The translations under genes were made by a program, and so were the position numbers. 64,000 nucleotides of DNA from Helicobacter sp. MIT 21-1697 (GTDB lineage Bacteria; Campylobacterota; Campylobacteria; Campylobacterales; Helicobacteraceae), in NCBI RefSeq assembly GCF_026241255.1, contig NZ_JAPHNC010000005.1, forward strand, positions 1-64,000. Reading direction: 5' to 3'. The number at the start of each line of letters is the position of its first letter. The first letter of the stretch is position 1. Below, one piece after another: positions 47,512 through 56,722 of this stretch. The notes below the pieces were generated by a model, which was given only the letters and a program-made list of their open reading frames with translations, ran no database searches and was not told where the DNA came from.

Positions 47512-47817
47512 ATGGAGCTATACGAAAAAATCATTGTTGCTTCTGTAATGGGAGGGTATTTATTGTTTTTAATCTATCAAAATAGAGATTACTTCACGCG
47601 TTCGCGAAAGGACAATTATTTAAGGAGTGGAAGTTGGGTTTTAGACGATGGAGAGACGATTATAAACAGAGGGAATACACATACCGATAAAGCAAATAAC
47701 ACACAAGAAGACAATGACAAGTATGAAACAATAAGAAGAATAGAGACACAAGATGGAAGCAAAGATTATATAGAAATTAGATTCCCAAAAGAAGACAAAA
47801 ATCAAAATGACAAATAA
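47512..47817 (+). CDS. Small single-span membrane protein
   Basis: A 101-residue protein with one N-terminal hydrophobic segment (IIVASVMGGYLLFLIYQ) and a charged, Asn/Asp/Lys-rich soluble tail. It starts 4 bases after the MFS stop and overlaps ttcA by 11 bases, so it is in the operon. The family is not recognised. It may simply be a small accessory protein of the membrane. Confidence 0.65.
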   Translation: MELYEKIIVASVMGGYLLFLIYQNRDYFTRSRKDNYLRSGSWVLDDGETIINRGNTHTDKANNTQEDNDKYETIRRIETQDGSKDYIEIRFPKEDKNQNDK

Positions 47818-48616
47818 TCCTCTCCAAACTCAAAAAGAGAATCTCTGCCAAATGCCTACGATAAGCAAAAAGATTCTGAGTATCGTTGGAAAAACAAACG
47901 CCCAATATCAACTCATCAAAGAAGGTGATAGGGTGCTCTTAGGGCTAAGCGGAGGTAAAGATTCTATCCTACTTGCTACATTATTAGCCCATATGCAAAA
48001 ACACGCTCCCTTTCAATTTGAGTTTAAAGCTATGACGATTGATTATGGCAGAGGTGGCGAGTATGAATATATTTTTGAATATTGTGAAAAATTAGGAATT
48101 ACCTATGAACTCTACCGCACAGATATTTATAAAATATTAGAAGAAAACAAAAGAGAGGGCACAATTTATTGTAGCTTTTGCTCTCGTATGAGACGCGGCG
48201 CTTTGTATAGCAAAGCACTAGAGGGAGGATTTAATAAACTTGCTCTTGCACATCATCTTGATGATGCAGCAGAGAGTTTTTTTATGAATCTTACTTATAA
48301 TGGAGCAATGCGCTCTATGCCACCGATATATCGTGCGCAAAATGGTTTAGAAGTTATCCGCCCACTCATTTTTGTGCGAGAGCGACAAATAATTGATTTT
48401 ATTGCAAGTAATCATATTTATATCGCACCTGATTGTAATTGCCCCATTCATTGGCTAGATTCTGATAAAAAACCACATAGTAGGGAATCTACAAAACAAT
48501 TTCTCAAAAATATAGAATCCCAAAATCCAGAGTTTTTCAAATCTCTTAAAAATGCTTTTAGCAATATCCACACAGGAAGCTTTTGCGACAAACGCTATCT
48601 TGATACTACAAAATGA
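47807..48616 (+). CDS. ttcA: tRNA 2-thiocytidine synthetase TtcA
   Basis: A 269-residue PP-loop ATPase that thiolates C32 of certain tRNAs. The PP loop is LGLSGGKDSILLA (about residues 45-57). The CxxC motif is in IYCSFCSRMRRG, with a further Cys in CNCPIHW that may complete the Fe-S site. It corresponds to HP1182, which follows HP1181 in H. pylori. It overlaps the small membrane protein gene. Confidence 0.9.
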   Translation: MTNNPLQTQKENLCQMPTISKKILSIVGKTNAQYQLIKEGDRVLLGLSGGKDSILLATLLAHMQKHAPFQFEFKAMTIDYGRGGEYEYIFEYCEKLGITYELYRTDIYKILEENKREGTIYCSFCSRMRRGALYSKALEGGFNKLALAHHLDDAAESFFMNLTYNGAMRSMPPIYRAQNGLEVIRPLIFVRERQIIDFIASNHIYIAPDCNCPIHWLDSDKKPHSRESTKQFLKNIESQNPEFFKSLKNAFSNIHTGSFCDKRYLDTTK

Positions 48617-48684
48617 CACACTTTTTAAAGTATTTACAAACAAATTCATTATAGAATCCAAACTCAACTTAAGGAGTTAAATGT

Positions 48685-48948
48685 ATGGAAAGCATTAAAT
48701 CAATCGCCCTTGCAAGAATCTATGAGATACAAGGACTTAAAGAAGATGCGCTTAAAATTTATCGTGAAATCCTCTTAGAGCACCCTGAAAACAAAGAAGC
48801 CCAAATGGCAATCAAACGTTTAATGCTTGTCCAAAAACATTTTCCTCCGACAAATCAGATTCAAAAAGAGCTTTTTATCAATCCTCAATCCGAGGAGGAT
48901 TTAATCCAATTTCAAAGGTGGCTACTCCAATGGAACTCAAAGATTTAA
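48685..48948 (+). CDS. Small TPR-like protein
   Basis: An 87-residue helical protein. The N-terminal half fits one tetratricopeptide repeat (ALARIYEIQGLKEDALKIYR then HPENKEAQMAIKRL), and the C-terminal part is polar. The ATG follows AAGGAGTTAAATGT. It overlaps the next gene and precedes a CiaD-like protein, an arrangement that also seems to exist in Campylobacter (Cj0787/Cj0788, from memory). Function unknown. Confidence 0.7.
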   Translation: MESIKSIALARIYEIQGLKEDALKIYREILLEHPENKEAQMAIKRLMLVQKHFPPTNQIQKELFINPQSEEDLIQFQRWLLQWNSKI

Positions 48949-49277
48949 TACTTGAAACACTCAATGAATTTTCAACAAATGACGCACCACAAGAGCATAA
49001 TCTCACACAGATTCAAATTACAAATCCAAATGAAAGTAAAATTACGCCCATTATGCCCTCACAGCTCTCTACAATTCAAAGACTTCATCAAAGTAACGAA
49101 TCTCTACACGAAGAATATGAATTTTTAGAATTACTCCAAGAACGACTTTTAGTGCTTTTTGAAGGCTTGAATGCCCCGCAAAATAAAGATATACAATCTC
49201 GTCTCAATATCACAATAAATTTCCTTGAATATCAACTTAGTGTTATACAAGAGCGATTAAATGACCTTAAAAGGTAA
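48930..49277 (+). CDS. CiaD-like conserved protein
   Basis: A 115-residue protein. The N-terminal half is polar and low in order. The C-terminal half is a helical pair with FLELLQERLLVLFEGLN and RLNITINFLEYQLSVIQERL. This C-terminal pattern resembles the campylobacterial CiaD-like domain, found in a secreted invasion effector of C. jejuni. The ATG at 48930 is preferred to the GTG at 48918 because of AAAGGTGG spacing. Whether it is secreted here cannot be seen from the sequence. Confidence 0.55.
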   Translation: MELKDLILETLNEFSTNDAPQEHNLTQIQITNPNESKITPIMPSQLSTIQRLHQSNESLHEEYEFLELLQERLLVLFEGLNAPQNKDIQSRLNITINFLEYQLSVIQERLNDLKR

Positions 49278-49400
49278 AAATTATACAAAATCTGTAAAAT
49301 TTTTACCCTATTGTTAATTTTTTGTTTAATATCGCCCTTTACAATGCTTCTTAGCCTTTGACCCGAATGAGATAGGGCGAGGTGATGGATTAACCCATAT

Positions 49401-49526
49401 GTAAATGCCGTCTCAAAAGGAGGTTATCCCCCTCCAACTTCCTCCTTGTTTCCTCAAGGCATTTACCGATAACCAAACCTTTATTGATACCGCTAAAGTC
49501 CCCCACTTTAGCGGCGTCTCCTCCGC
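49401..49526. ncRNA. Candidate structured RNA with nested hairpins
   Basis: The 409-base gap between the CiaD-like gene and arsR holds strong stems: GTAAATGCC/GGCATTTAC (49401-49409 with 49458-49466), GGAGG/CCTCC (49419-49423 with 49431-49435), CCTTG/CAAGG (49444-49448 with 49455-49459), CCGCTAAAGT/ACTTTAGCGG (49490-49499 with 49505-49514, a perfect 10-bp stem) and GCG/CGC (49514-49526). If read from the minus strand, every small hairpin loop is G-rich and at least three contain GGA (AGGAAA, GAGGAGA, GGGATAA). If read from the plus strand, the loops are C-rich. A plus-strand -10 (TACAAT, 49340-49345) and an ATTTGTTTTTG after 49526 would delimit an RNA of about 185 bases. No 6S, tmRNA, SRP or RNase P signature was found. 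The strand is undecided. Confidence 0.4.
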
Positions 49527-49627
49527 ATTTGTTTTTGAAATAAGTTACAATATTTCCTCTTAAGAATATTACTTTATGTATAGAATCTCGCCTCAATAAA
49601 AGCTCTTAAGCTATCTAACAAGTTTCT

Positions 49628-49638
49628 TATTATACAAT
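49628..49638 (+). promoter_or_regulatory. -10 region for arsR-arsS-hemB
   Basis: TATTATACAAT contains overlapping -10-like hexamers, 49 bases before the arsR ATG, in AT-rich sequence. No -35 is clear. Confidence 0.4.
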
Positions 49639-49686
49639 CCCCATTTTTAATACCTTAATAGACTACATTACACAAAGGTTTGGACT

Positions 49687-50367
49687 ATGTTAGAAGTTTT
49701 AATGATTGAAGATGATGTGGAATTAGCAGAAATTATAACAAGTTATCTTGGGCAATATGATATGAATGTTACCAATTATGATGAACCTTATACAGGTATG
49801 AGCGCAGTTAATGCCAAACATTTTGACATTCTCCTTCTTGATTTGACTTTGCCCAATCTTGATGGCTTAGAAGTATGTAAGCGTGTAGCAAAGCAAAATA
49901 GTATTCCTATTATTGTATCTTCTGCGCGAAGTGATGTTGATGATAAAGTTGAAGCACTCAAATCTGGAGCAGATGATTATATTTCAAAGCCTTATGACCC
50001 AAAAGAACTTGTTGTGAGAATCCAAACTCTGCTTAGACGTTGTAATAAAAAAAGCGTTAAAGAACAGGATAAGGAAAAAGATAGCGTATTTAGAATTGAC
50101 AAATACAGTCGCCAAGTTTTTTTCAAAGAGAAAAAACTTGAACTTACGCGTGCAGAATATGAGATTCTTACATTACTTATTAGCAAAAAGGGGCACGTAT
50201 TCTCGCGCGAAGCCATTGCAATAGAATCTGAATCAATTAATCCAGAAAGCTCAAATAAAAGTATTGATGTCATCATTGGGCGCTTACGTTCCAAAATTGA
50301 AGAAAATCCAAAAAACCCACAATATATTATCTCTGTGCGGGGTGTGGGCTATAAACTTGAAACATAA
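49687..50367 (+). CDS. arsR: Response regulator ArsR, OmpR family
   Basis: A 226-residue OmpR/PhoB-type regulator. The receiver domain has Asp52 as phosphoacceptor in [12 protein letters not shown], and the C-terminal winged helix ends in [14 protein letters not shown]...RGVGYKL. In H. pylori the ortholog HP0166 is essential and controls the acid response with its kinase ArsS. Order arsR-arsS-hemB is conserved (HP0166-HP0163). It lies 14 bases before arsS. Here it probably integrates another signal as well, since the kinase sensor differs. Confidence 0.88.
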   Translation: MLEVLMIEDDVELAEIITSYLGQYDMNVTNYDEPYTGMSAVNAKHFDILLLDLTLPNLDGLEVCKRVAKQNSIPIIVSSARSDVDDKVEALKSGADDYISKPYDPKELVVRIQTLLRRCNKKSVKEQDKEKDSVFRIDKYSRQVFFKEKKLELTRAEYEILTLLISKKGHVFSREAIAIESESINPESSNKSIDVIIGRLRSKIEENPKNPQYIISVRGVGYKLET

Positions 50368-50381
50368 AATAGTGAGATTCT

Positions 50382-51641
50382 ATGTTTCAATTTCGGCATT
50401 CAATTTTTTTTAAAATTGTCATTTTATTTCTATGTGCCTTATTTGGTTTTTTTGCAATTTCTTATTATTTTATTCAAGACCATATTGAAAATGAGAATCT
50501 CCTCTCTGAATTTCGCTACAAACAATTTACAGCTACAATTAATGAAATTATGCAATATGGTGGAAACATCAATATTATTAAACAATATCTTCAAAGTATG
50601 CAATTTGTGCCAGCAGAAGAAGAAAAAATAAAAGAGGTTCTCCAAGAAGTAGGCAAACTTCCAGAAGACTTTAGCGGGGTATTTGCAAAAGCAATCAATA
50701 CACAAAATGGTATCTATATTCTTCTTGAAAGTCAGAATGAAACTATCCTTTATAAAGATGATTCGCGTAAGCTTTATGAAGATTTTTATATTATTACCCT
50801 CATTGGTATTATATTGCTTACCTTTGTATTTTTCATCGTGCTTAAAAGCCTTATGCCTCTTAAGATTCTTAAAGGACAAGTCAAACAATTTGCAGAAGGT
50901 AATTTCAATACTCAATATGAACAAAATACCAAAGATGAAATCGGGGAACTTTATCACGAATTTTATAAAGCTTCAAATAAGATTAAATCCCTGAATGAAT
51001 CTCGCAGCCTCCTTTTACGCTCAATTATGCACGAGCTTAAAACTCCTATTACTAAAGGACGCATTGTTGCAGAAATGGTGCAAGATTCTACACAAAAACA
51101 ACAGCTTTGCTCGGCATTTACGCGTCTCAATGAGCTTATTAATGAATTCGCAAAGCTTGAACAAATTACTTCTAAAAACTATCAACCCAATAAACAAGAA
51201 TTTTTGCTCCAAGACCTCATTAGTCATACAGAAGATATGCTCCTTATTGATGAATCTAGCCCTATCACACTCAATTCTCCTCACGCGCTTATTAAGGCGG
51301 ATTTTGACCTCTTTGTCATTGCGCTTAAAAATCTTCTTGATAATGCCATTAAATACAGCAGTGATGGTAAAGTATCAGTATATACAAAAAACGATAGGCT
51401 TTATACAAGCTCTCAAGGTGAGCCACTCCAATACGAGCTTAAAACCTATTTTAAACCTTATTTCAAAAATCACAAAAACCCTTCTTCACAAGGCTTCGGG
51501 CTTGGTATGTATATCATTAAAAATACTCTTGATAATCAAGGTTTTAATCTAAGTTATAAACACGAAAATGGCTATAATATTTTTATTATTCATCATTGCG
51601 TAGTGGAAAACTATTGCCTTGTTGATAAAAAACCAAAGTAG
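50382..51641 (+). CDS. arsS: Sensor histidine kinase ArsS
   Basis: A 419-residue kinase. Helix 1 (about 11-30), a periplasmic sensor loop (about 31-138), helix 2 (about 139-158) and HAMP are followed by the H box MHELKTP, N box [11 protein letters not shown] and G box [10 protein letters not shown]. It phosphorylates ArsR. The periplasmic loop contains only one His (residue 34, QDHIE). In H. pylori several sensor-loop histidines have been linked to acid sensing, so pH sensing here may differ. The stop lies 10 bases before the hemB start. Confidence 0.85.
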   Translation: MFQFRHSIFFKIVILFLCALFGFFAISYYFIQDHIENENLLSEFRYKQFTATINEIMQYGGNINIIKQYLQSMQFVPAEEEKIKEVLQEVGKLPEDFSGVFAKAINTQNGIYILLESQNETILYKDDSRKLYEDFYIITLIGIILLTFVFFIVLKSLMPLKILKGQVKQFAEGNFNTQYEQNTKDEIGELYHEFYKASNKIKSLNESRSLLLRSIMHELKTPITKGRIVAEMVQDSTQKQQLCSAFTRLNELINEFAKLEQITSKNYQPNKQEFLLQDLISHTEDMLLIDESSPITLNSPHALIKADFDLFVIALKNLLDNAIKYSSDGKVSVYTKNDRLYTSSQGEPLQYELKTYFKPYFKNHKNPSSQGFGLGMYIIKNTLDNQGFNLSYKHENGYNIFIIHHCVVENYCLVDKKPK

Positions 51642-51651
51642 AGGAGAATCT

Positions 51652-52629
51652 ATGTTTAGACGATTAAAACGCACACGATTAAAAGCACCTATGCGAGCAT
51701 TGGTCAGGGAGACACGACTTGATAAAGAAGATTTTATCTACCCGCTTTTTGTCATTGAGGGCAAAGATGTTAAAAATGAGATTCCCTCTATGCCCCAAGT
51801 GTATCAGTTTAGCATTGATAATCTCCTCAAAGAATGCGAAGAACTACTCAAATTAGGCATTTATCATATCATACTCTTTGGTTTGCCTACACACAAAGAT
51901 TCTTGCGGAAGCGAAGCTTTAAGTGATAAAAGTATCATTGCACGAGCGACAAAAGCCATTAAAAAACAATTTCCGCAGATGATAGTTACACTTGATTTAT
52001 GCTTTTGCGAATATACAGACCACGGACATTGTGGTATTTTAGACCACAATCTTGGCAGTGTAAATAATGATGCAACGCTTGAGATTCTCGGACAACAAGC
52101 CGTAGTGCTTGCTACTTGCGGAGCAGCTATGATAGCACCAAGTGCGATGATGGATGGTATGGTAGAAACAATCCGCATATATTTAGATAAAAGCGGTTTT
52201 AGCCACATACCTATTATGAGCTATTCAACAAAATTTGCAAGTGGCTATTATGGACCTTTTCGTGATGCAGCAAATTCTGCCCCAAGTTTTGGCGATAGAA
52301 ACTCTTATCAACAAGACCCTGCAAATCGTAGAGAGGCAATTTTAGAAAGTCTAACAGATGAAGCGGAGGGAGCGGATATTCTTATGGTAAAGCCTGCGCT
52401 CGCATATTTAGATATTGTACGTGATATTCGCGACCGCACCCTACTACCTTTAGCTGTATATAATGTCAGTGGCGAATATGCTATGCTCAAATATGCCCAA
52501 AAAGCAGGACTTATTGATTATGAAAGAGTATTATTTGAGACACTCACAGGATTTAAACGCGCAGGTGCAGATATTATTATCAGCTATCATACCAAAGAAG
52601 TGGCGCAAATATTGCATAGATTCCAATAA
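51652..52629 (+). CDS. hemB: Delta-aminolevulinic acid dehydratase
   Basis: A 325-residue enzyme joining two 5-aminolevulinate molecules to porphobilinogen in haem synthesis. The two catalytic Lys are in [13 protein letters not shown] and [11 protein letters not shown], and the metal-site Cys/His region is [13 protein letters not shown]. The ATG follows GAGGAGAATCT; the longer frame start at 51619 lies inside arsS. An inverted repeat follows the stop. Gene order with arsRS is as in H. pylori. Confidence 0.96.
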   Translation: MFRRLKRTRLKAPMRALVRETRLDKEDFIYPLFVIEGKDVKNEIPSMPQVYQFSIDNLLKECEELLKLGIYHIILFGLPTHKDSCGSEALSDKSIIARATKAIKKQFPQMIVTLDLCFCEYTDHGHCGILDHNLGSVNNDATLEILGQQAVVLATCGAAMIAPSAMMDGMVETIRIYLDKSGFSHIPIMSYSTKFASGYYGPFRDAANSAPSFGDRNSYQQDPANRREAILESLTDEAEGADILMVKPALAYLDIVRDIRDRTLLPLAVYNVSGEYAMLKYAQKAGLIDYERVLFETLTGFKRAGADIIISYHTKEVAQILHRFQ

Positions 52630-52632
52630 AAT

Positions 52633-52657
52633 GATTCTATGGCTAGCGTATAGAATC
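52633..52657. terminator. Inverted repeat after hemB
   Basis: GATTCTAT and ATAGAATC form a perfect 8-bp stem with a 9-base loop, starting 3 bases after the hemB stop. The stem arms belong to the same motif family as at 30854-30877. No U run follows, so termination is inferred. Confidence 0.4.
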
Positions 52658-52752
52658 TAGGCTTGCCGCACTGTCCAAGCAAAACATTGCATATAAAGCC
52701 GCGCTTTGGCTATAATACAAATTTTAGATTCTAAACAAAGGATTTTGTAAAT

Positions 52753-53469
52753 ATGGGACGAGCATTTGAATACCGCCGAGCAGCAAAAGAAAAACGATGG
52801 GACAAAATGAGCAAAGTTTTTCCCAAACTTGCAAAAGCTATCACCGTTGCAGCCAAAGAGGGGGGAGCAGACCCAGCAATGAATGCTAAACTGCGCACAG
52901 CCATCGCCAATGCTAAAGCGCAAAATATGCCAAAAGATAATATTGACGCAGCTATTAAACGCGCTAGTGGCAAAGATGGCATCTTTAGCGAAATCACCTA
53001 TGAAGGCAAGGCTGCTTATGGAGTGCTGATTTTTATTGAATGCACAACAGACAATCCCACGCGAACTATTGCAAATATTAAAAGTTATTTCAACAAAACC
53101 CCCAATGCAAGTATTCTTACCAATGGTTCTATTGATTTTATGTTTGCACGCAAGAGTGCATTTGAATTTCGCACAGATAGAAATATAGAAGAGCTAGAAT
53201 TGGAACTTATTGATTATGGACTTGAGGAATTAGAAAGTATAAAAAGTGAAGAGGGCATCTATTATATTGCCTATGGAGATTATAAAGATTTTGGACGTTT
53301 GAATGAGGGATTTGAACATTTAAATGTTCCTATCTCAAAAGCTACATTGCAGAGAATCCCAACTTCGCCCATCAGCCTTAATGAAACACAAATGCAAGAG
53401 ATTGAAAAACTCCTTGATAAAATTGAAGATGATGACGATGTTCAAGCAGTTTATACAAACATTGAATAA
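52753..53469 (+). CDS. YebC/TACO1-family protein
   Basis: A 238-residue YebC-family protein. Family members bind DNA as transcriptional regulators in some bacteria and act on ribosomes stalled at proline runs in others. It has the typical opening [33 protein letters not shown], and an acidic C-terminus. The next upstream gene is hemB, as in H. pylori (HP0162-HP0163). The ATG follows an AAAGGA-type site. Confidence 0.9.
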   Translation: MGRAFEYRRAAKEKRWDKMSKVFPKLAKAITVAAKEGGADPAMNAKLRTAIANAKAQNMPKDNIDAAIKRASGKDGIFSEITYEGKAAYGVLIFIECTTDNPTRTIANIKSYFNKTPNASILTNGSIDFMFARKSAFEFRTDRNIEELELELIDYGLEELESIKSEEGIYYIAYGDYKDFGRLNEGFEHLNVPISKATLQRIPTSPISLNETQMQEIEKLLDKIEDDDDVQAVYTNIE

Positions 53470-53479
53470 ATAAATTAAG

Positions 53480-53526
53480 GGTAAAAAAGTAACTTGACTT
53501 GTGTATTTGTAAAATATTTTTTTACC
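53480..53526. repeat. AT-rich inverted repeat before the nuo operon
   Basis: GGTAAAAAA (53480-53488) is mirrored by TTTTTTACC (53518-53526), 11 bases after the yebC stop. Because the 3' arm is a T run, it could end yebC transcription, or it may be an operator near the nuo promoter 30 bases on. Confidence 0.35.
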
Positions 53527-53554
53527 AAAAGTGGTGTTTTTTAGAATCTAACAT

Positions 53555-53560
53555 TATAAT
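53555..53560 (+). promoter_or_regulatory. -10 element of the nuo operon
   Basis: A perfect TATAAT 37 bases before nuoA, preceded by TAGAATCTAAC. No clear -35 is present. Confidence 0.55.
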
Positions 53561-53597
53561 TTGGTTATTTTAAGCTTTACAACAAAAAGGGAATAAA

Positions 53598-54002
53598 ATG
53601 AGCCATTCTACATTTGAGCACCCTTACTTTGGTGTGTTTATATTGTTTGTGCTAACCTGTGTTGCTTTTACTCTCACTCTTCGTTTGCAACGCATTATTT
53701 CAAGGAAACTTGCTAAAAAAGATAGGGAAAAACTCAAACTTTCTACTTATGAATGTGGTCCTACCCCCACTAAACAGCAAAATAGAATTTCTACACACTT
53801 TTTTATTTTCGCGCTTTTGTTTGTTCTCTTTGATATTGAAGTGATTTTTATGGTGCCTTGGGCGATTGATTTTAAACTCTTTACACATATTGGACTTGGA
53901 AATTTTGTATTTTTTGAAATGCTCAGTTTCATTGGTTTTTTGCTTGTAGGGTTTATTTATGCGTGGAAAAAAGGAGCATTTTCATGGCAGAGCATCAAGT
54001 AA
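53598..54002 (+). CDS. nuoA: Complex I subunit NuoA
   Basis: A 134-residue membrane subunit with three helices. The conserved [11 protein letters not shown] loop and the [12 protein letters not shown] helix are intact. It joins the peripheral arm to the membrane arm of complex I. First gene of the nuo operon; its end overlaps nuoB by 19 bases. Confidence 0.96.
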   Translation: MSHSTFEHPYFGVFILFVLTCVAFTLTLRLQRIISRKLAKKDREKLKLSTYECGPTPTKQQNRISTHFFIFALLFVLFDIEVIFMVPWAIDFKLFTHIGLGNFVFFEMLSFIGFLLVGFIYAWKKGAFSWQSIK

Positions 54003-54493
54003 ATTATACTCAAAGTAATGGCTTACCTATTGTTTTGAGTAGTGTTGATAAACTTCTTAACTGGAGCAGAAGCAATTCGCTTTGGGGAGTAACTTATGGT
54101 TTGGCGTGTTGTGCCATTGAAATGATGGCAACAGGTGGCAGTCGCTTTGACCTTGATAGATTTGGTTCAATTTTTCGTGCCTCACCTCGTCAATCTGATT
54201 TAATGATTGTTTCAGGCACTGTTACAAAAAAACACGCTGAATTTGTCCGCCGTCTTTATGACCAAATGCCAGAACCCAAATGGGTTATTTCTATGGGAAG
54301 CTGCGCAAATACAGGTGGAATGTTTAATACCTATGCCACAGTGCAAGGTGTAGATAGAATCATACCTGTGGATATTTATTTACCCGGCTGTGCGCCGCGC
54401 CCAGAGACATTACAATATGCCATAATGGTGCTTCAGCAAAAGATTCGTAGGCAAAAAGCCCTACCTCATCTTACGCCAAAGCGGCTTGTATGA
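53984..54493 (+). CDS. nuoB: Complex I subunit NuoB
   Basis: A 169-residue subunit carrying the terminal Fe-S cluster N2. The ligands are the Cys pair in [13 protein letters not shown], one in [10 protein letters not shown] and one in LPGCAPRPE. The ATG at 53984 has an AAGGAG site and lies inside the end of nuoA. It forms the quinone site with NuoD. Confidence 0.97.
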   Translation: MAEHQVNYTQSNGLPIVLSSVDKLLNWSRSNSLWGVTYGLACCAIEMMATGGSRFDLDRFGSIFRASPRQSDLMIVSGTVTKKHAEFVRRLYDQMPEPKWVISMGSCANTGGMFNTYATVQGVDRIIPVDIYLPGCAPRPETLQYAIMVLQQKIRRQKALPHLTPKRLV

Positions 54494-54512
54494 GCAACTT
54501 AAAGGATAAAGT

Positions 54513-55256
54513 ATGATACGACAGAATCCTCCCAAAACAAATGCTCAAAAAAGTGTTTATTACACTCATCGTTTTGATGTTGCACCCACTTCTCCAAAAT
54601 CCACGCTCGTAGGCTTTGAATCTGAATTAAATACCATTACCACTCCGATTGTCCAAAGCTATATGCAAAATGATTTAGCTACACTTTGGGTAGAATCTAC
54701 TCATATCTTTGCACTTGTGAAAGAACTTCATTCTCTAGGTTATGAGATTCTTACTGAAATGAGTGCTATTGATAATTTAGAAGAATCTAATGAATTTGAG
54801 CTTTTCTACCTTTTGCTTAAGCTTGAAGATACAATCTCTAAACGTCTTAAAATTAAGACTAAAATTAAGAAAGGACAGCGGATTTCTTCGCTTACGCCAC
54901 TTTTTAAAAGCGCAAATTGGAGCGAGAGAGAATGCTATGATATGTTTGGCATCATTTTCAATGGACACCCCTATCTCCAAAGACTGATTATGCCAAAGGA
55001 TTGGGTAGGACACCCATTGCTCAAATCCTATCCCTTACAAGGTGATGAATATGCTGCGTGGTATGAAGTAGATAAAATTTTTGGCAAATCTTATCGCGAA
55101 ATTATCGGAGCGGAGCAAAGAGATAGTGCTAGAATTGACAAAGATGATGATAAAAATTTCTCTCCTGTAAATTTTGAATCTCGCTATCAAGAAGAAAATG
55201 CTCCTATGCTGATTAAATCTTTTAAAACTACCAAAAAGCTTGAGAAACGCAGATGA
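54513..55256 (+). CDS. nuoC: Complex I subunit NuoC
   Basis: A 247-residue 30-kDa-type subunit. The signature [18 protein letters not shown] is at about residues 136-153. It packs against NuoD and NuoB. A 50-residue N-terminal extension and a basic, charged C-terminal tail lie outside the core. Overlaps nuoD by 4 bases. Confidence 0.94.
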   Translation: MIRQNPPKTNAQKSVYYTHRFDVAPTSPKSTLVGFESELNTITTPIVQSYMQNDLATLWVESTHIFALVKELHSLGYEILTEMSAIDNLEESNEFELFYLLLKLEDTISKRLKIKTKIKKGQRISSLTPLFKSANWSERECYDMFGIIFNGHPYLQRLIMPKDWVGHPLLKSYPLQGDEYAAWYEVDKIFGKSYREIIGAEQRDSARIDKDDDKNFSPVNFESRYQEENAPMLIKSFKTTKKLEKRR

Positions 55257-56482
55257 AACAAAATTACACAAAACTCAAACCTAATTTTGAAAATATATTT
55301 TTTGAGCAAGAAAATGACAAGATGATTCTTAACTTTGGACCACAGCACCCTTCGGCGCACGGACAATTAAGACTGATTCTTGAATTAGAAAATGAAAAAA
55401 TCATTAAAGCCACACCAGATATTGGTTACCTTCATCGCGGTATAGAAAAAATGGCTGAAAATATGATTTATAATGAATTTATGCCAACAACTGATAGACT
55501 TGATTATATTGCTGCAACAAGCAATAACTATGCTTTTGCGCTTGGAGTAGAAAAGCTTATAGGCGTTGAGATTCCTTTGCGCGCACAAGTCATACGCACT
55601 ATGCTCTTAGAGATCAATCGTATTATTTCCCATATCTTTTTTCTTGGTGTACATGGTATGGACGTGGGTGCATTATCCATCTTTTTATATTGCTTTATTG
55701 AACGCGAATATGGATTAGATTTAATGGAAGATTATTGTGGAGCGAGACTTACGCATAATGCCATTCGCATTGGAGGTGTTCCGCTTGATTTACCACATAG
55801 CTTTCTTGAAAGTGTAGAAAAATTCACACATAGTGTGCCCAAAACACTTGATTTAGTGCGTGGATTACTAGATAAAAATAGAATTTGGCGTATTCGCCTT
55901 GAAAATGTTGGTTATATTTCACAAGATTTTGTTAAACAATGGAGTTTGAGTGGGATTATGGCAAGAGGAAGTGGCATTAAATGGGATATACGCAAACACA
56001 ATTCTTATGAACTCTATTCAGAGCTTGATTTTGAAGTGCCTATTGCAACAGAGGGTGATTGTTATGCGCGCTATCAGCTTTATATTGAAGAAATTTATGA
56101 ATCTATTAAAATCATCAAGCAACTTATTGCAATGTATCCTCACACACCTACGGATATTATGGCAAGAGATGCGCGTTATATCTCTGCTCCCAAAGAAGAT
56201 ATTATGACACAAAATTATTCTCTTATGCAACACTTCGTGCTTGTAACGCAAGGTATGCGCCCTCCTGTGGGAGAGGTTTATGTCCCAACAGAATCTCCCA
56301 AAGGTGAGCTTGGATTCTTTATTAATTCGCAAGGTGCTCCTTCTCCTCATCGTCTTAAAATTAGAACTCCAAGTTTTCATCATACAGGCGCATTACAAGA
56401 GCTTTTAGTAGGACACTATCTTGCTGATATTCCAACAATACTTGGCTCAACCAATGTTGTTTTTGGTGAAGTAGATAGGTAA
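55253..56482 (+). CDS. nuoD: Complex I subunit NuoD
   Basis: A 409-residue 49-kDa-type subunit (hydrogenase-fold). The motifs [26 protein letters not shown] and late [11 protein letters not shown] are present. With NuoB it forms the quinone-binding cavity. The ATG is coupled to the nuoC stop. Standard length. Confidence 0.97.
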   Translation: MKQNYTKLKPNFENIFFEQENDKMILNFGPQHPSAHGQLRLILELENEKIIKATPDIGYLHRGIEKMAENMIYNEFMPTTDRLDYIAATSNNYAFALGVEKLIGVEIPLRAQVIRTMLLEINRIISHIFFLGVHGMDVGALSIFLYCFIEREYGLDLMEDYCGARLTHNAIRIGGVPLDLPHSFLESVEKFTHSVPKTLDLVRGLLDKNRIWRIRLENVGYISQDFVKQWSLSGIMARGSGIKWDIRKHNSYELYSELDFEVPIATEGDCYARYQLYIEEIYESIKIIKQLIAMYPHTPTDIMARDARYISAPKEDIMTQNYSLMQHFVLVTQGMRPPVGEVYVPTESPKGELGFFINSQGAPSPHRLKIRTPSFHHTGALQELLVGHYLADIPTILGSTNVVFGEVDR

Positions 56483-56491
56483 AGGAATGTT

Positions 56492-56722
56492 ATGAGACGA
56501 TATGACTTACGCCATCTTGCTGATAATTTTGAACAAAGAATGAATGAGTTATGTGAGGAGCTCCCTTGTGGAGAGGTGGCAATTTTTCTCTTTGAAGTGC
56601 GGAAATTTGACAATGTGCAAAAAGCTATTGATTGCATTTTAAATCGCGGCGATGAACTTCTTAATAGTTTGCGTTTTAATGAAGTAGATTGGAGCATTGT
56701 GGTAAGAAGGAGCAAGCAATGA
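56492..56722 (+). CDS. Small subunit in the NuoE position (campylobacterial type)
   Basis: A 76-residue protein in place of the 24-kDa NuoE. It has none of the NuoE cysteines (one Cys pair, ELCEELPCG and DCILN, does not fit a 2Fe-2S site). H. pylori HP1264 is the same size, and Campylobacter has a counterpart. It probably helps dock a reduced flavodoxin or ferredoxin donor rather than NADH; this is inferred from the loss of the NADH module. Overlaps the next gene by 4 bases. Confidence 0.8.
   Translation: MRRYDLRHLADNFEQRMNELCEELPCGEVAIFLFEVRKFDNVQKAIDCILNRGDELLNSLRFNEVDWSIVVRRSKQ

Noticed and set aside
49415-49430. Similarity of AAAGGAGGTTATCC to the complement of the 16S rRNA 3' end
   Set aside because: Only about a dozen bases fit, with a mismatch, and nothing around them resembles rRNA. 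It is more likely part of the GGAGG/CCTCC hairpin.
49390-49596. A 68-codon minus-strand frame through the hairpin region
   Set aside because: No ribosome binding site, and the predicted protein has an erratic composition. The inverted repeats explain the sequence better than coding does.
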